64,000 nt of DNA from Oxalobacteraceae bacterium. GTDB taxonomy: Bacteria; Pseudomonadota; Gammaproteobacteria; Burkholderiales; Burkholderiaceae_D. The translations under genes and the position numbers were made by a program. The notes below the pieces were generated by a model. That model saw only the letters and a list, made by a program, of their open reading frames with translations, had not been told where the DNA came from and made no database searches. Below, one piece after another: positions 8,868 through 21,150 of this stretch; the first letter of the stretch is position 1; every line of letters starts with the position of its first letter. The stretch is from the NCBI GenBank assembly GCA_030698225.1, contig JAUYNR010000038.1, positions 62,001 to 126,000 on the forward strand, given 5' to 3'.

Positions 8868-10100
8868 TCAAAAATTCCCGACAAACCACTCTTTCATGCG
8901 CTGCCAAACCGCCTTGACAGAGCCTTCCTGCTGCGTAACCACATGGCCGCGGTAATACTGCTTCTTGGCCTCCAGCAATAAACCGAGAACCGTCGAATAG
9001 CGCGGACTGCGCACTACATCGGCCAGCTGACCGTTGTAGCCCGGCACCCCCATGCGTGCGGGCTTAAGAAAGATATCCTCGGCCAGTTCAATCATCCCGG
9101 GCATCAGTCCAGAGCCGCCGGTAATCACGATTCCGCTCGAAAGTACTTCTTCAAAACCCGACTCGCGCACCACCTGATGCACCAAGGCAAACAATTCCTC
9201 GACGCGCGGCTCTATCACAGCCGCCAGTGCCTGACGCGACAGGGTGCGCGGATTGCGGTCGCCCAGGCCGGGAACCTCAAGCGTCTCGCCCGGCTCAGCC
9301 AGTACCTGCTTGGCGACGCCATAACGCAGCTTGATTTCTTCCGCATCCTGTGTCGGCGTGCGCAAGGCCATCGCTATATCGCTGGTAATCTGGTCACCTG
9401 CAATCGGAATCACCGAAGTATGGCGGATCGCCCCTTCGGAAAATATCGCGACATCCGTGGTGCCAGCACCGATATCGATCAGCACCACACCCAATTCTTT
9501 TTCATCCGACGTCAGCACTGCATCGGCAGAAGCCATCGGCTGCAATATCAGGTCGGACACTTCGAGGCCGCAGCGTCGCACGCACTTAACGATATTCTGC
9601 ACCGCCGATACTGCACCGGTGACGATATGCACCCGCACCTCAAGGCGTATGCCACTCATGCCGATCGGCTCGCGCACATCCTCCTGGTTGTCGACAATGA
9701 ACTCCTGCGGAACCGTATGCAGCAATTGCTGGTCGGTCGGTATGTTGACCGCTTTGGCCGTCTCAATCACACGCGAAACATCGGTGGCTGTAACTTCCTT
9801 ATCCTTGATCGCCACCATGCCGCTGGAATTGAAACTGCGGATATGGCTGCCCGCAATCCCCGCATATACATGCCTGATTTTGCAGTCGGCCATCAATTCT
9901 GCCTCTTCCAAAGCGCGCTGGATCGACTCGACCGTCGCCTCGATATTGACAACCACGCCTTTCTTCAGCCCTCTCGACTCATGCTGCCCCAGACCGATCA
10001 CCTCATGGCGCCCATCAGCCATCACCTCGGCCACCACAGCCACCACTTTGGAGGTGCCTATATCCAGGCCAACAATCAAATTTTTTGCGTCTTTTGTCAT
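8868..10100 (-). CDS. ftsA: Cell division protein FtsA
   Basis: An actin-like ATPase of 410 residues that tethers FtsZ to the membrane. GLDIGTSK (11-18) is the phosphate-1 motif. IDIGAGTTDVAIF is the phosphate-2 motif, and ITGGSGLMPG the adenosine motif. The C-terminal VWQRMKEWFVGNF is the amphipathic membrane-targeting helix. ATG 10100 (MTKDAKN) is chosen because upstream in-frame codons encode no conserved sequence and this start lies 10 bp after ftsQ. Confidence 0.96.
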   Translation of the reverse strand: MTKDAKNLIVGLDIGTSKVVAVVAEVMADGRHEVIGLGQHESRGLKKGVVVNIEATVESIQRALEEAELMADCKIRHVYAGIAGSHIRSFNSSGMVAIKDKEVTATDVSRVIETAKAVNIPTDQQLLHTVPQEFIVDNQEDVREPIGMSGIRLEVRVHIVTGAVSAVQNIVKCVRRCGLEVSDLILQPMASADAVLTSDEKELGVVLIDIGAGTTDVAIFSEGAIRHTSVIPIAGDQITSDIAMALRTPTQDAEEIKLRYGVAKQVLAEPGETLEVPGLGDRNPRTLSRQALAAVIEPRVEELFALVHQVVRESGFEEVLSSGIVITGGSGLMPGMIELAEDIFLKPARMGVPGYNGQLADVVRSPRYSTVLGLLLEAKKQYYRGHVVTQQEGSVKAVWQRMKEWFVGNF

Positions 10101-10110
10101 CGTGTTCCGC

Positions 10111-10878
10111 TTACTTTCGTTTGCTTTCCAATCCAGGAGCAATGCCACTCATTTTGAGTGCCAGCCCATTTGGATAACGCATATCCACACTTTCAATCCT
10201 GTTCTGCAGCAGCGCTGCCAATTGCGGATAAATGCCGACAAACCGATCGACGCGTTCGCGCATCATGACTTTGTTCTGTTCCCGTCCCAGTTCCACGGCT
10301 ATACCGTTATTGAGCTTTACAGTCCACGCATAGCGGTCCGACAGTTGTATCGATTCGGGCACCAGCCGTATCGGCGCAAACCACTGTTTGAACTCCTCAA
10401 AGCGCGCAACCACTTCCTTTTCAGCGCCATCGGGCCCGTTGAATTGAGGCAAACCTCCATTCTCTTCGGCCTCGGCAAGGTTGGCCGTAAATACATCGCC
10501 CTTGACCGAGATCAGGCGGCCGTTTTCACCCCAGGTTCCCAGCGGCTCATGCTCCTCTACCGTCACGACCAGTTTGTTCGGCCATTCCCGCCGCACTGCC
10601 GCTTTGCGTACCCAGGGCACGCCCTCGAAAGCCGTGCGTACGGTATCCAGGTTGGCAGTGAAAAAATTGCCCCTGATTCGTGGAATTGCCGCCCCCTTTA
10701 CCGTCAGCCGATTCACGTGGTGCAAGTGCATGGCATCAGCACTCACTACCCTGATCACTTTCAACATAAACATAGGCCGCTGCGTCAGCCAGAAACTAAG
10801 CGCCGAGAACAATAGCAATGCCAACACTACAAACAGAGTGTTGGCTATCGCATTGAGTGTCTTGATCTCTTGCCACAT
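10111..10878 (-). CDS. ftsQ: Cell division protein FtsQ
   Basis: A 255-residue bitopic divisome protein. One transmembrane helix lies near residues 12-32 (IANTLFVVLALLLFSALSFW). The periplasmic POTRA domain follows (MFMLKVIRVV to LTVKGAAI), then the FtsQ domain with VPWVRKAAVRREWP, typical of the family. It links the cytoplasmic ring to FtsB/FtsL. It lies between ddlB (30 bp) and ftsA (10 bp). Confidence 0.95.
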   Translation of the reverse strand: MWQEIKTLNAIANTLFVVLALLLFSALSFWLTQRPMFMLKVIRVVSADAMHLHHVNRLTVKGAAIPRIRGNFFTANLDTVRTAFEGVPWVRKAAVRREWPNKLVVTVEEHEPLGTWGENGRLISVKGDVFTANLAEAEENGGLPQFNGPDGAEKEVVARFEEFKQWFAPIRLVPESIQLSDRYAWTVKLNNGIAVELGREQNKVMMRERVDRFVGIYPQLAALLQNRIESVDMRYPNGLALKMSGIAPGLESKRK

Positions 10879-10908
10879 GATCTTTACAGTTTTCCCTATT
10901 ACAGCCGT

Positions 10909-11883
10909 TTAGCGCACGATCCAGTCGCTGGATGGCTTCAGGTCGAGCGCAGCAGAACGCAATATTTCAACGCATAAATCCTCGTATCCGAGCCCGGTGA
11001 CTTTCGCCGACATCGGCACCAAAGAGTGCCCTGTCATGCCGGGAGATGTATTCATTTCCAGCAGAAACGGCGTGTTGTCCGAGGCCCGCACCATTACATC
11101 GGCCCTGCTCCAGCCACGGCAGCCGAGTGCGCGGTAGCTTGCCAGCGCCAACTCCTGTATCGCGCGCTCCTGGTCTTCCGGCAGGCCGCAGGGACACAGA
11201 TATTGGGTATCATTGGAAAAATATTTGTTCTGATAATCGTAATTCGCATCGGGCGCAATGATGCGGATCAGCGGCAAGGCTTTCGCCTGTTCGCCATGGC
11301 CGAGAATCGGGCACGTCAGCTCCATGCCGGCAATGAATTCCTCCGCCATGACTGCGCTGTCGTATTTGGCGGCCAGTGCAAAGGCAGCAGGCAATTGCGC
11401 AAGCTGCGTCACCTTGGTCAGGCCGAGCGTCGACCCCTCATGCGCAGGTTTGACGATCAGTGGCAAACCCAGCGCGGCAACGACCGCATCCCAATTGCTC
11501 TGCGCTGTCAGCATCTCGAACTTCGGCGTTGCCAGTGCGCTTGCGATCCAGATGCGCTTGGTCATGCCTTTATCCATCGCAATCGACGAAGCCAATACGC
11601 CGGGTCCGGTGTATGGAATGCCAAGCTGCTCCAAGGCGCCTTGCAGGGTGCCGTCCTCGCCGTAACGGCCATGCAGTGCAATAAATACGCGATCGAATTT
11701 TTCGGCTGCCAGTTCCGCCAGACTGCGCTCGGCAGGATCGAATGGATGGGCATCGATTCCCTTGCTCAGCAGCGCCTGGAGCACGCCAGTTCCCGACATC
11801 AACGATACTTCGCGCTCAGCCGAACGGCCGCCAAACAACACGCCTACCCTGCCGAATTCCTTGCTCGTGTCACACTCGCCCAT
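10909..11883 (-). CDS. ddlB: D-alanine-D-alanine ligase DdlB
   Basis: An ATP-grasp ligase of 324 residues that makes the D-Ala-D-Ala dipeptide added by MurF. It shows [18 protein letters not shown] at the N terminus, [12 protein letters not shown], the ATP-binding [10 protein letters not shown], and [15 protein letters not shown] at the C terminus. An AAGGAG site six bases before ATG 11883 supports the start. The gene overlaps the 3' end of murC by 14 bp. Confidence 0.96.
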   Translation of the reverse strand: MGECDTSKEFGRVGVLFGGRSAEREVSLMSGTGVLQALLSKGIDAHPFDPAERSLAELAAEKFDRVFIALHGRYGEDGTLQGALEQLGIPYTGPGVLASSIAMDKGMTKRIWIASALATPKFEMLTAQSNWDAVVAALGLPLIVKPAHEGSTLGLTKVTQLAQLPAAFALAAKYDSAVMAEEFIAGMELTCPILGHGEQAKALPLIRIIAPDANYDYQNKYFSNDTQYLCPCGLPEDQERAIQELALASYRALGCRGWSRADVMVRASDNTPFLLEMNTSPGMTGHSLVPMSAKVTGLGYEDLCVEILRSAALDLKPSSDWIVR

Positions 11884-13285
11884 GACCTACTCCTTGCACC
11901 AGTTTGGCGGGAATGCCGCCGATGGAGCCGGCCCCCATCATGATCACGACATCCCCATCTCGGGCAAAAGCCATGATGGTTTCCGGCATTTCATTAATAT
12001 CCTCGACAAATACCGGCTCCACCTTGCCGGCGACGCGCATAGCGCGCGCCAGCGCGCGGCCATCGGCTGCAATAATCGGTTGTTCTCCGGCGGCATACAC
12101 CTCAGCCAGCACCAAAGCATCCGCAGTGGACATGACGCGCACGAAGTCCTCGAACAGGTCACGCGTGCGCGTGAATCGATGCGGCTGAAAAGCGAGAACC
12201 AAACGGCGGCCCGGGTAAGCGCCGCGGGCAGCCGCGAGTGTTGCAGCCATTTCAGCCGGATGATGACCATAATCATCCACCAATACAAAACTGCCGCCGG
12301 ATTTGCCATCGTCATTGGCCAAGGCAATTTCGCCATAACGCGTGAAACGACGGCCCACTCCATTGAATTCCATCAATGCTTTTTGTATCGCGCTATCGGC
12401 GACACCCAGTTCACGGGCAACCACGATGGCAGCGCAGGCATTTTGAATATTGTGCATACCGGGCTGGTTCAGGGTCACCATCATCGGTGCATATTCCTCC
12501 TGCAGCACCGTGAATTGCATCTGTTCGCCGATTGCCTTGGCATCGACTGCACGCAGCTGGGCATCTTCGTGGAAGCCGTAAGTGACGATCGGCTTGGAAA
12601 CGAAGGGCATGATTTCGCGCACATTCGGATCGTCAAGACACAACACCGCGACACCATAAAAAGGCAGATGCTGGGTAAACTGAATGAAAGCCTGTTTCAG
12701 TTTTGCGAAATCGTGACCGTATGTTTCCATATGATCAGCGTCAATATTGGTAATGACTTCAATCACCGGCAGCAAATTCAGAAAGGATGCATCGGACTCG
12801 TCTGCCTCGACCACAATAAAGTCGCCGGCACCCAGCTTGGCATTGGCGCCGGCACTATTCAAACGGCCGCCGATGACGAAAGTAGGATCCAGGCCGCCTT
12901 CCGCCAGCACGCTGGCAACCAGGCTGGTGGTGGTAGTCTTGCCGTGTGTGCCGGCGATTGCAATGCCGCGCTTCAGGCGCATTAGTTCCGCCAGCATCAT
13001 GGCCCGTGGCACGATCGGAAGATTTTTTTGCCGCGCCGCCAGCACTTCCGGATTATCTGCTTTTACCGCCGTTGAAGTAACGATGGCATCGGCATTGTTG
13101 ATATTTTCGGCAGCATGGCCGAGGGTGACGTGTGCGCCCAGCCCGCTCAGGCGCTGCGTCGCGGCATTCGTGCCGAGATCCGAGCCGGAGATGGTGTATC
13201 CGAGATTAAGCAACACCTCGGCAATACCGCTCATGCCTGAACCGCCGATTCCTACAAAATGAATATGCTTTACTTTATGTTTCAT
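11870..13285 (-). CDS. murC: UDP-N-acetylmuramate-L-alanine ligase MurC
   Basis: A Mur ligase of 471 residues that adds L-Ala to UDP-MurNAc. The dinucleotide-fold-like [12 protein letters not shown] is at 9-20 and the ATP loop AGTHGKTTT at 111-119. [13 protein letters not shown] and [13 protein letters not shown] mark the C-terminal domain. The start ATG 13285 overlaps the murG stop as ATGA. The upstream in-frame ATG at 13378 lies inside murG and gives no conserved sequence. Confidence 0.96.
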   Translation of the reverse strand: MKHKVKHIHFVGIGGSGMSGIAEVLLNLGYTISGSDLGTNAATQRLSGLGAHVTLGHAAENINNADAIVTSTAVKADNPEVLAARQKNLPIVPRAMMLAELMRLKRGIAIAGTHGKTTTTSLVASVLAEGGLDPTFVIGGRLNSAGANAKLGAGDFIVVEADESDASFLNLLPVIEVITNIDADHMETYGHDFAKLKQAFIQFTQHLPFYGVAVLCLDDPNVREIMPFVSKPIVTYGFHEDAQLRAVDAKAIGEQMQFTVLQEEYAPMMVTLNQPGMHNIQNACAAIVVARELGVADSAIQKALMEFNGVGRRFTRYGEIALANDDGKSGGSFVLVDDYGHHPAEMAATLAAARGAYPGRRLVLAFQPHRFTRTRDLFEDFVRVMSTADALVLAEVYAAGEQPIIAADGRALARAMRVAGKVEPVFVEDINEMPETIMAFARDGDVVIMMGAGSIGGIPAKLVQGVGHGRV

Positions 13286-14367
13286 ACCTTGTTCGCCAAT
13301 TCTTCCAATACATCTGCAATCATTTCGTTTGCATCTCGCCTGCCGATTGCGTAAGCAGCCAGCGCCATCGTCAGACATTCACCGCGCGTCAAGGTTTGCA
13401 GCAATACGGATAAATTTTCCGCTGTCATTTGGCCTTGCGGCTGATGAATTGCCGCATGTTGCAGCGCCATCCACTGGGCGTTGGCATGCTGGTGCGATGT
13501 CGTCGACACGATCAGTGGCACCAGTACGCTCGCCACTCCGGCCGCGGTCAGTTCCGACAATGTAATCGCGCCGGCGCGACAAATCACCAGATCGGCTTCG
13601 GCATAGCGACGCGGCATGTCGTCGATGAAATCAACTACCTCAGCCTGTACTTGCGCGGCCGCATAAGCCGTACGCAGTACATCAATGTGTTTCTTGCCGG
13701 ACTGATGCGTGACTATCGGCCGCAATTCAGCCGGAATCAGCGCTAATGCCGCAGGCAGGCAATCGTTCAAGGCTTTTGCACCCAAGCTGCCGCCAAGCAC
13801 CAGAATCCTCAGCGGCCCGCGCCGCTCCGCATAGCGCTGCGCGGGAACCGGCAAAGCGATGATTTCCTGGCGCACCGGGTTGCCGGTCACCAAAGCCTTG
13901 CCGGCTGCATTGCCAAAATTTGCAGGAAACCCGAACAGCACCCTTTTTGCCATCGGCACCAGCGCCTTGTTCGACAACAACAGCGCAGCATCCGCGTTCA
14001 CCAGCGCCAGCGGAATTTGACGCACCGCCGCCATCACGCCGCCTGGTACCGTCACATACCCACCCATCCCAAGCACCACGTCCGGTTTGCGGCGACCGAG
14101 GATGTGATAGCAGGATGCGAAACTTGCCAGCAGCCTGAATGCGCCGCGCAAGCTATGCATCAAGCCTTTGCCGCGCAATCCGGCAAATTCGATGCTATCC
14201 ATATCGATGCCATGCCGAGGCACGATCTGCTGCTCCATCCCATGTGCGGTGCCGAGCCAGGATACCTGCCAGCCACGCGCGCTCATGGTCTGCGCGATGG
14301 CCAGGCCAGGAAAAATATGACCGCCCGTCCCTGCAGCCATGATGAGCAGCCGTTTCGGATGCGTCAT
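13282..14367 (-). CDS. murG: Lipid II synthase MurG (UDP-GlcNAc transferase)
   Basis: A GT28 glycosyltransferase of 361 residues that converts lipid I to lipid II at the inner face of the membrane. [16 protein letters not shown] near residues 10-25 is the conserved glycine-rich loop. [14 protein letters not shown] and [18 protein letters not shown] carry the donor-binding site. The start overlaps the ftsW stop and the end overlaps the murC start, both by four bases. Confidence 0.96.
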   Translation of the reverse strand: MTHPKRLLIMAAGTGGHIFPGLAIAQTMSARGWQVSWLGTAHGMEQQIVPRHGIDMDSIEFAGLRGKGLMHSLRGAFRLLASFASCYHILGRRKPDVVLGMGGYVTVPGGVMAAVRQIPLALVNADAALLLSNKALVPMAKRVLFGFPANFGNAAGKALVTGNPVRQEIIALPVPAQRYAERRGPLRILVLGGSLGAKALNDCLPAALALIPAELRPIVTHQSGKKHIDVLRTAYAAAQVQAEVVDFIDDMPRRYAEADLVICRAGAITLSELTAAGVASVLVPLIVSTTSHQHANAQWMALQHAAIHQPQGQMTAENLSVLLQTLTRGECLTMALAAYAIGRRDANEMIADVLEELANKV

Positions 14368-15584
14368 ATGCGGCCTCCGCGCATCAAGATCCTATTCTCG
14401 TAATCGATGCGCAGCAAAATGGCCAAACCGACGCAATTGATCAGAACGCCTGAGCCGCCATAGCTCATCAGCGGCAATGTCAGACCTTTGGTCGGCAGCA
14501 AGCCGAGATTGACGCCCATATTGATGAAAGTCTGTACACCGATCCAGATTCCGACACCTTTTGCAACCAGTCCTGCAAACGTCAAGTCCAGAGCGATGGC
14601 CTGGCGGCCGATCTCGAAGGCCCGTTTGATGATCCAGTAGAACATCACAACAACCAGCAATACGCCGGCAAAACCCAGTTCTTCGCCAATCACTGCCAAT
14701 AAAAAATCGGTATGCGCTTCCGGCAAGTAATGCAATTTTTCGACACTGCCGCCGAGACCGACGCCTAATAGTTCGCCACGGCCGAAAGCAATCAGCGAAT
14801 GCGACAGTTGATACGCCTTGCCCAATGCATTTTCCTCGGTCCAGGGATTCAGATATGCAAAAATTCTCTCGCGCCGCCACGGCGACAATATAATTACCAG
14901 GCTGAAAATCCCCACCAGCGTGGCACCAATGCCGCTGAACCAGACACCATTAATGCCGCCCAAAAACAAGATCCCCATCGCGATGCAAACGATCACGCCA
15001 AACGCACCCAGGTCCGGCTCCAGCAACAATAACAAACCGACAATCGCCACCGCAGCCGCCATCGGCAGAAAACCTTTTGTCAATTTATGCATGAATTGCT
15101 GCTTGCGTACCGTGTAATCAGCCGCATACAGCACTACGAACAGTTTCATCAATTCGGACGGCTGCAAATTGAAAACCTTGAACGACAGCCAGCGTTTTGC
15201 ACCATTCACGCCTTTGCCCACGCCAGGCACCAGTACCAGCAAGAGCAATATCAAGGTAGCGACAAACAAATACGGGGCCCAGCGCTGCCATATGCTGATC
15301 GGGACCCGAAACACGATCAAACCGCAGCACAGGGAAGCTGTAACGAAGATCGCCTGCCTGATCAGGAAATGGCTGTTCCTGTAACTCGCATACTTGGGCG
15401 AGTCAGGCAAAGAAATCGAAGCGGAATACACCATCACCATGCCGAACAGCATCAGCAATACCACTACCCAGACCAATGGCTGATCGTATTCCATCATTTT
15501 GGAGCGCTGCGGCAAACCCTTCATCGGCTCTTTGGCGGATGAGAATCCAAACCACGTCATGATGGCTGGCAACGCGGATTTCAT
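14364..15584 (-). CDS. ftsW: Septal peptidoglycan polymerase FtsW (SEDS family)
   Basis: A 406-residue polytopic SEDS glycosyltransferase with about ten helices. Conserved segments are [40 protein letters not shown] and [10 protein letters not shown], all FtsW/RodA signatures. Its genetic setting between murD and murG identifies FtsW rather than RodA. It works with FtsI at the septum. ATG 15584 overlaps the murD stop (ATGA). A later ATG at MMEYDQPL is a possible shorter start. Confidence 0.95.
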   Translation of the reverse strand: MKSALPAIMTWFGFSSAKEPMKGLPQRSKMMEYDQPLVWVVVLLMLFGMVMVYSASISLPDSPKYASYRNSHFLIRQAIFVTASLCCGLIVFRVPISIWQRWAPYLFVATLILLLLVLVPGVGKGVNGAKRWLSFKVFNLQPSELMKLFVVLYAADYTVRKQQFMHKLTKGFLPMAAAVAIVGLLLLLEPDLGAFGVIVCIAMGILFLGGINGVWFSGIGATLVGIFSLVIILSPWRRERIFAYLNPWTEENALGKAYQLSHSLIAFGRGELLGVGLGGSVEKLHYLPEAHTDFLLAVIGEELGFAGVLLVVVMFYWIIKRAFEIGRQAIALDLTFAGLVAKGVGIWIGVQTFINMGVNLGLLPTKGLTLPLMSYGGSGVLINCVGLAILLRIDYENRILMRGGRI

Positions 15585-17074
15585 GCAATCACCTCGCCTC
15601 GGGACAAACCGATTTCCCGAACGGCATCGACAAACACCTGGGCCCGATGTGCATAATTGGCAAACATATCGAGACTGGCACAGGCCGGAGACAGCAATAC
15701 CGCATCACCCGGCTGCGCGATTGCGGCAGCGCGCTGGACCGCCTGTTCCAGGCTGGGGCAGTCGTAGAGGTCAACTGCCGTTGCGCTCAAGGCGGTGCGC
15801 AGTGCAGGTGCGTCCTTGCCAATCAGGAATACTGCACGGGCATGCTGTGCGACCGGTTCAGCCAGGCTTGAAAAATCCTGCCCCTTGCCATCGCCGCCGG
15901 CAATCAATACCAGCCGGTGGCTGCCCTGCTGCGATCCCAGTCCATGCAGGGCAGCCACTGTTGCGCCGACATTGGTGCCCTTGCTGTCGTCATAGTATTT
16001 GACCGCACCGATTGTGGCGATCAGTTCAAGCCGGTGCGGTTCACCCCGGTATTCACGCAAACCGTGCAATAGCGCGGCAAGCGGCAAACCGGCCGCACGG
16101 CACAGGGCCAGCGCTGCGAGTGCATTGAGCGCGTTGTGCTGGCCGCGAATGTTCAGCGCATCGGTCGGCATCAAGCGGCTGACCGTCGCGGGCAATGCGA
16201 TGCTGTCGTTTTTCTTGCGGCGTTTTTCTTCTTGCTCGGCAGCCACTGCTACCGACAGCCACTGCACGCCGCGCTCATCCAGCAAGCCAAAATCGCCGGC
16301 CCGGGTCGGTGCGTCGGCGCCGAAAGTTACCGTCGGTGCTTGCGCACACGCCAGCTCCACGACCACTGCATCATCCCGATTCAATACGCGCACGGTTTCG
16401 GTGCCGAATATCCGCGCTTTATCGGCGGCATAAGCAGCGATGCTGCCATGCCAGTCCAGATGATCCTGCGTGATATTCAGTATGGTTGCGGCGTCAGCCT
16501 GCAGACTGCATGTCGTGTGCAACTGGAAGCTCGACAATTCCAGCACCCATACCTGCGGCAACGCGTCCTTGTCGATGGCATCGCGCAATACATCCAGTGC
16601 GGATGGACTGATATTGCCGGCCACACAGACCGACCAGTCGGCGCGCTCGCACAACAGGCCAACCAAGCTGGTTACCGTGGTCTTGCCATTGGTGCCGGTG
16701 ATCGCAATCAGTTTTGGTGCATAGTTTCTATCCTGACGCAGCTGGGCCAACCCCTGGGCAAAAAATTCGATCTCGCCCCAGACCGGGATATCCCTGGCTT
16801 GCGCTGCGGCCATGATCGCCGACAACTCGCGATGCGGCGACAGACCCGGGCTGACAGCGACGATATCGATATCGGCCAACAGATCTGTATCGAAAGCAGC
16901 GCCCCCGATGAATTCCACTGCCGGCAGAATTTCCCGCAGGCTGGCCAGCCGTTGCGGCTCTGCGCGGGTATCGGCAACGCGCAACCACGCACCGCAACGA
17001 TGCAGCCATTGCGCCATCGCCAGGCCGGACTCGCCCAGCCCCAGAACAAGAATGTGTTTGCCGTCGTAATTCAT
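15581..17074 (-). CDS. murD: UDP-MurNAc-L-Ala-D-Glu ligase MurD
   Basis: A Mur ligase of 497 residues that adds D-glutamate. [13 protein letters not shown] begins the UMP-binding domain. The ATP loop is GTNGKTT (127-133), and [16 protein letters not shown] marks the C-terminal domain. It is somewhat longer than the usual 440-460 residues because of an insert around [16 protein letters not shown]. Its ATG shares one base with the mraY stop, so it is tightly coupled. Confidence 0.95.
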   Translation of the reverse strand: MNYDGKHILVLGLGESGLAMAQWLHRCGAWLRVADTRAEPQRLASLREILPAVEFIGGAAFDTDLLADIDIVAVSPGLSPHRELSAIMAAAQARDIPVWGEIEFFAQGLAQLRQDRNYAPKLIAITGTNGKTTVTSLVGLLCERADWSVCVAGNISPSALDVLRDAIDKDALPQVWVLELSSFQLHTTCSLQADAATILNITQDHLDWHGSIAAYAADKARIFGTETVRVLNRDDAVVVELACAQAPTVTFGADAPTRAGDFGLLDERGVQWLSVAVAAEQEEKRRKKNDSIALPATVSRLMPTDALNIRGQHNALNALAALALCRAAGLPLAALLHGLREYRGEPHRLELIATIGAVKYYDDSKGTNVGATVAALHGLGSQQGSHRLVLIAGGDGKGQDFSSLAEPVAQHARAVFLIGKDAPALRTALSATAVDLYDCPSLEQAVQRAAAIAQPGDAVLLSPACASLDMFANYAHRAQVFVDAVREIGLSRGEVIA

Positions 17075-18243
17075 CAGCGCAACTTCAGAGTGGACAAGCC
17101 GAACAACACCAGCATCATCGAGATAATCCAGAACCGCACTACGACCTGGGTCTCTTTCCAGCCTTTTTGCTCATAATGATGATGTAGCGGCGCCATCAAG
17201 AGGATGCGGCGACCGGTACCGTAACGCCGCTTGGTGAACTTGAAATAAGCAACCTGCACCATCACCGACAATGTTTCCACGACAAATATTCCGCCCATGA
17301 TGAAGAGTACGATTTCCTGCCGCACGATGACGGCAATGGTACCCAGTGCCGCACCCAGGGCGAGTGCACCGACATCGCCCATGAACACTTGCGCCGGGTG
17401 TGCGTTGTACCAGAGGAAAGCCAATCCTGCGCCGGCCATCGCGCCGCAGAAGATGAGCAACTCACCCGCGCCGGGGATATGCGGGATGAACAGATACTTG
17501 GAGTAACTGGCGTTACCGGTCAGGTAGGCAAATATCCCCAGCGCCGTACCCACCATTACGGTGGGCATGATGGCGAGTCCGTCCAGACCATCGGTCAGAT
17601 TTACTGCATTACTGGTGCCGACGATGACGAAATACGTCAAGGCTATAAAACCCCACACGCCCAGCGGATAACTGATGGTCTTGAAAAACGGCACGATCAA
17701 ATCCGCCTTCGGAGGCAAGTCCAGGTTGAACCCTGACTGCACCCACGCCACGAACAGGTCCCAAACCTGGCTGTTGGTTGGCGCCGATACCGAAAACGCC
17801 AGATACAGCGCAGACACCATGCCGATCAGCGATTGCCAGAAGTATTTTTCTTTCGAAGACATGCCTTTGGGATCCTTGTAGACCACCTTGCGGTAATCAT
17901 CGACCCAGCCGACCGCGCCGAAGCCGAGCGTCACCGCCAGCACGATCCAAATGAAACGATTGTTCAAATCGGCCCACAACAAGGTGGACACAGCAATAGC
18001 AATCAGGATCAGCACGCCGCCCATGGTCGGCGTGCCAGTCTTGATCAAATGCGTCTGCGGACCGTCAGTGCGTACGGCCTGTCCGACCTTCAGCCGCGCC
18101 AGCATGCGTATCACCGGAGGTCCTGCAATCAAGCCGATCGCCAATGAGGTCATCGTCGCGAACACCGCGCGAAATGTAATGAAATTGAATACGCGCAGAA
18201 AACTTATATCCTGCTTAAATAATTCTGCTAGCCAAAGCAACAT
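17074..18243 (-). CDS. mraY: Phospho-MurNAc-pentapeptide transferase MraY
   Basis: An integral membrane transferase of 389 residues with about ten helices that forms lipid I on undecaprenyl phosphate. It contains [10 protein letters not shown], the catalytic [29 protein letters not shown] and PLHHHYE, all invariant MraY motifs. It lies one base after murF. Confidence 0.97.
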   Translation of the reverse strand: MLLWLAELFKQDISFLRVFNFITFRAVFATMTSLAIGLIAGPPVIRMLARLKVGQAVRTDGPQTHLIKTGTPTMGGVLILIAIAVSTLLWADLNNRFIWIVLAVTLGFGAVGWVDDYRKVVYKDPKGMSSKEKYFWQSLIGMVSALYLAFSVSAPTNSQVWDLFVAWVQSGFNLDLPPKADLIVPFFKTISYPLGVWGFIALTYFVIVGTSNAVNLTDGLDGLAIMPTVMVGTALGIFAYLTGNASYSKYLFIPHIPGAGELLIFCGAMAGAGLAFLWYNAHPAQVFMGDVGALALGAALGTIAVIVRQEIVLFIMGGIFVVETLSVMVQVAYFKFTKRRYGTGRRILLMAPLHHHYEQKGWKETQVVVRFWIISMMLVLFGLSTLKLR

Positions 18244-18244
18244 G

Positions 18245-19621
18245 TCAATGATTCTCTTTTAGTTGTTCTTGTACAAAATGGCGCACCGTTCGTTCCATTT
18301 TCATGAAACGCGAACCCTTGACCAATACCGTTGCAGCGGGAATCAGAATGGTTTCCAGCGCATCGTTCAAAGCCTCAATGCTTTCGAAATGTTCTGCCCG
18401 CGCGCCGAATGTTCGCGCTGTATCACCGGCAAGTGCGCCGAAGGTCATCAGATGCTCGATTCCGCATCCGCGGGCATATTCTCCGATCTCTTCGTGGAAC
18501 TGCCGGCCGTCGTTGCCGACTTCCCCCATATCGCCCAGCACCAGCACTCTGGGCGGATGCGCTTGCGCAAGTACATCGATAGCGGCCCGTACCGAATCGG
18601 GATTCGCATTGTAGGTATCGTCGATGATGACTGCGCCGTTGCGGGCAATTTTGCGCTGGAGGCGACCATTCACCGGCGCGAATGCGGTCAAGCCATGCAC
18701 AATCGCTTCGGTGCCGATACCGATTGCCGAAGTACACGCTATCGCCGCCAGTGCGTTACGCACATTGTGCGTACCTGCAGCAGCAAGCGGAATATCGAAG
18801 CGCTGCTGGCCTGCCGTGACTGACAATTCATTGCCGAAGGCATTCGGTCGGTACGAGCACGTCACATCGGCATCGACGGAAAATCCGAAGGTCACGATTC
18901 TTCCGTGCCCAACAGCCGCTGCATACGCGCGCCAGAGCGGTGTATAGGGGTCGTCGGCAGGGAATACCGCAATGCCATTGGCTGGCAGGGCAGAAATCAC
19001 CGCACCGTTTTCCTTTGCAACAGCCTCCACGCTTTCCATGAATTCCTGATGTTCGCGCTGCGCATTGTTTACCAGGCCGAGCGTCGGTTGCGCAATCGAT
19101 GCCAACAGGGCGATCTCGCCCGGGTGATTCATGCCCAGCTCAATCACTGCCGCACCATGCGCCGCCGTCATGCGCAACAGCGTCAGCGGCACGCCGATGT
19201 CGTTATTCAGGTTGCCGCGGGTGGCCAGGTAATGCTCTGCACCAAATTGTGCAGCCATGATCGAAGCGATCATCTCCTTGACCGTGGTTTTCCCGTTGCT
19301 GCCGGTGACACCGATTACAGGAAAACTGAACTGGCGTCGCCAGTAGCGTGCGATTTCACCTAGCGCCATACGGGTATCAGGCACGATCAGTACAGGGATC
19401 GTCAGACCTGCCGGCAAGTGCTCTGCGACTATTGCAGATACGCCTTTTGCGACCACCTCCGCAATGAAGTCATGCGCATCGAAATGCTCGCCCCGTAAAG
19501 CAACGAAGAGATTGCCGGCACCGGCATTGCGGCTATCTGTCGTAACGCCGTCAAAAACCGCATCACCTCTGGCCTGTGCGGCTGAAAGCCAAGGTTGCAA
19601 CTGGAGCAACGATGATTTCAT
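18245..19621 (-). CDS. murF: UDP-MurNAc-tripeptide-D-Ala-D-Ala ligase MurF
   Basis: A Mur ligase of 458 residues that attaches the D-Ala-D-Ala made by Ddl[10 protein letters not shown] lies in the N-terminal domain, GSNGKTT (107-113) in the ATP site, and [11 protein letters not shown] in the C-terminal domain. The start shares a base with the murE stop (TGATG). The murE and murF genes are separate here, not fused. Confidence 0.96.
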   Translation of the reverse strand: MKSSLLQLQPWLSAAQARGDAVFDGVTTDSRNAGAGNLFVALRGEHFDAHDFIAEVVAKGVSAIVAEHLPAGLTIPVLIVPDTRMALGEIARYWRRQFSFPVIGVTGSNGKTTVKEMIASIMAAQFGAEHYLATRGNLNNDIGVPLTLLRMTAAHGAAVIELGMNHPGEIALLASIAQPTLGLVNNAQREHQEFMESVEAVAKENGAVISALPANGIAVFPADDPYTPLWRAYAAAVGHGRIVTFGFSVDADVTCSYRPNAFGNELSVTAGQQRFDIPLAAAGTHNVRNALAAIACTSAIGIGTEAIVHGLTAFAPVNGRLQRKIARNGAVIIDDTYNANPDSVRAAIDVLAQAHPPRVLVLGDMGEVGNDGRQFHEEIGEYARGCGIEHLMTFGALAGDTARTFGARAEHFESIEALNDALETILIPAATVLVKGSRFMKMERTVRHFVQEQLKENH

Positions 19622-21150
19622 CAGGAACTTCCCTTCATCGTGGCGCGTGCAGCCAGTGCCAAGGCTGCATGATCCGCATCGGAAAATGCCAGTTTCTTGC
19701 CCATCACTTCCTGGTATGCCTCATGCCCCTTACCGGCCAACAAGACCACATCGTGCTTTGCCGCATGCTTTACCGTCCACAAAATTGCGGCGGCCCGATC
19801 CTCGGTCACATGGTGCGGCGTTTTTTCGGCAGCCAGGCCGGCAATGATTTGCTCGATGATTGCAGCAGGATTCTCGCTACGCGGATTGTCGCTGGTGACT
19901 ACCACTTGATCCGCCAGAGCGGAAACCGCACCCATTTGCGCACGCTTGCCTGAATCGCGGTCACCGCCGCAACCGAACAGACACCATAACTGGCCGTGAC
20001 GCTGCTGCGCCACCTGCCGCAGCGTCAACAGCGTTTTTTCGAGTGCATCCGGGGTGTGGGCATAATCGATAACAATCAGCGGCGCGTCGTTGCCGCCAAG
20101 CTGCTGCATGCGCCCCGGCACTGCGGTAAGCATCTCAATAACTTGCACCGCAGTGCGCCAGGCAGTGCCTTTTGCAAGTAATGCGCCCAGAATACCCAGG
20201 ATGTTGCTGACATTGAACAATCCTACCATTTGGGTTTTGATTGGCCCGCTGCCCAAAGGCGATTCAACCTGAAATACGGTACCTGCATGGTTGCTGCGAA
20301 TGTTAAACGCACTCAGAGTCGAGAGGCCTTCCGGCATTACGCCGGAGACCGTATATCCGATCAGCGATGCCAGCGCCCTGCCCTGCAGGCGCTGCACCAA
20401 CTGCAATCCCATCGGGTCATCCAGGTTGACGATTGCGTGCTGCAATCCCGCCCAGTCGAACAACGCGGTCTTAGCCGATGCATAAGCCGCCATGTCGCCG
20501 TGGTAGTCAATGTGATCGCGCGTTAAATTGGTAAATATGGCTGCATCGAAATGCATGCCATTCAAGCGTCCTTGCTCAAGCCCGATCGACGATGCCTCAA
20601 TTGCCAAGGCTTGGGCGCCTGCAGCGCGCAGTTGCGCCAGCCTGCGTTGCAACATTACCGCATCCGGCGTGGTGTAACCGGTCATGTCGGAGGTGTCGCA
20701 TGTGCCGCGCTGGTAAATACCGACGCCCAGAGTTCCGATCACCGCAGCAGGTTCGCCCAGACGGGATAAGGCGTTTGCCAGCCATTGCGCGCATGAAGTC
20801 TTGCCATTGGTGCCGGTCACGGCCACTGTGAACATCGCGGCATCCGGTTTGCCGTAATACGCGGCGGCAATTTCGCCCGCTGCCTTCTTCAAATCGGCAA
20901 CACCAAGATGAGGCACCGACCATGCCGCGTTCCAGTTCGATGCCGACGATTCATACACCACGGCGCCCGCACCCATCCCAATCGCCTGCTCAATGAATTG
21001 CCGGCCATCGGCGGCGTCGCCGGGATAGGCAAAAAACACATCGCCGTTGGCGATGGAACGCGAATCGGAATGCAGTTGCGCTGCTGGCGCAACCGCCTGG
21101 CGCAACCAGGCAAGTATCTCGGAAGTCAATAATTTTGTATTCGGCATCAC
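19621..21150 (-). CDS. murE: UDP-MurNAc-L-Ala-D-Glu:meso-diaminopimelate ligase MurE
   Basis: A Mur ligase of 509 residues. LHSDSRSIANGDVFFAYPG covers the N-terminal domain and GTNGKTS (113-119) the ATP loop. DNPR at 421-424 is the motif that selects meso-diaminopimelate, so the wall is of the Gram-negative A1-gamma type. Two adjacent ATGs exist at 21150 and 21147. The first overlaps the ftsI stop as ATGA and is preferred. Confidence 0.96.
   Translation of the reverse strand: MMPNTKLLTSEILAWLRQAVAPAAQLHSDSRSIANGDVFFAYPGDAADGRQFIEQAIGMGAGAVVYESSASNWNAAWSVPHLGVADLKKAAGEIAAAYYGKPDAAMFTVAVTGTNGKTSCAQWLANALSRLGEPAAVIGTLGVGIYQRGTCDTSDMTGYTTPDAVMLQRRLAQLRAAGAQALAIEASSIGLEQGRLNGMHFDAAIFTNLTRDHIDYHGDMAAYASAKTALFDWAGLQHAIVNLDDPMGLQLVQRLQGRALASLIGYTVSGVMPEGLSTLSAFNIRSNHAGTVFQVESPLGSGPIKTQMVGLFNVSNILGILGALLAKGTAWRTAVQVIEMLTAVPGRMQQLGGNDAPLIVIDYAHTPDALEKTLLTLRQVAQQRHGQLWCLFGCGGDRDSGKRAQMGAVSALADQVVVTSDNPRSENPAAIIEQIIAGLAAEKTPHHVTEDRAAAILWTVKHAAKHDVVLLAGKGHEAYQEVMGKKLAFSDADHAALALAARATMKGSS

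Noticed and set aside
9331-10815. A 494-codon open frame antisense to ftsA and ftsQ
   Set aside because: Covers two certain genes on the other strand, is serine- and isoleucine-rich and has no family signature.
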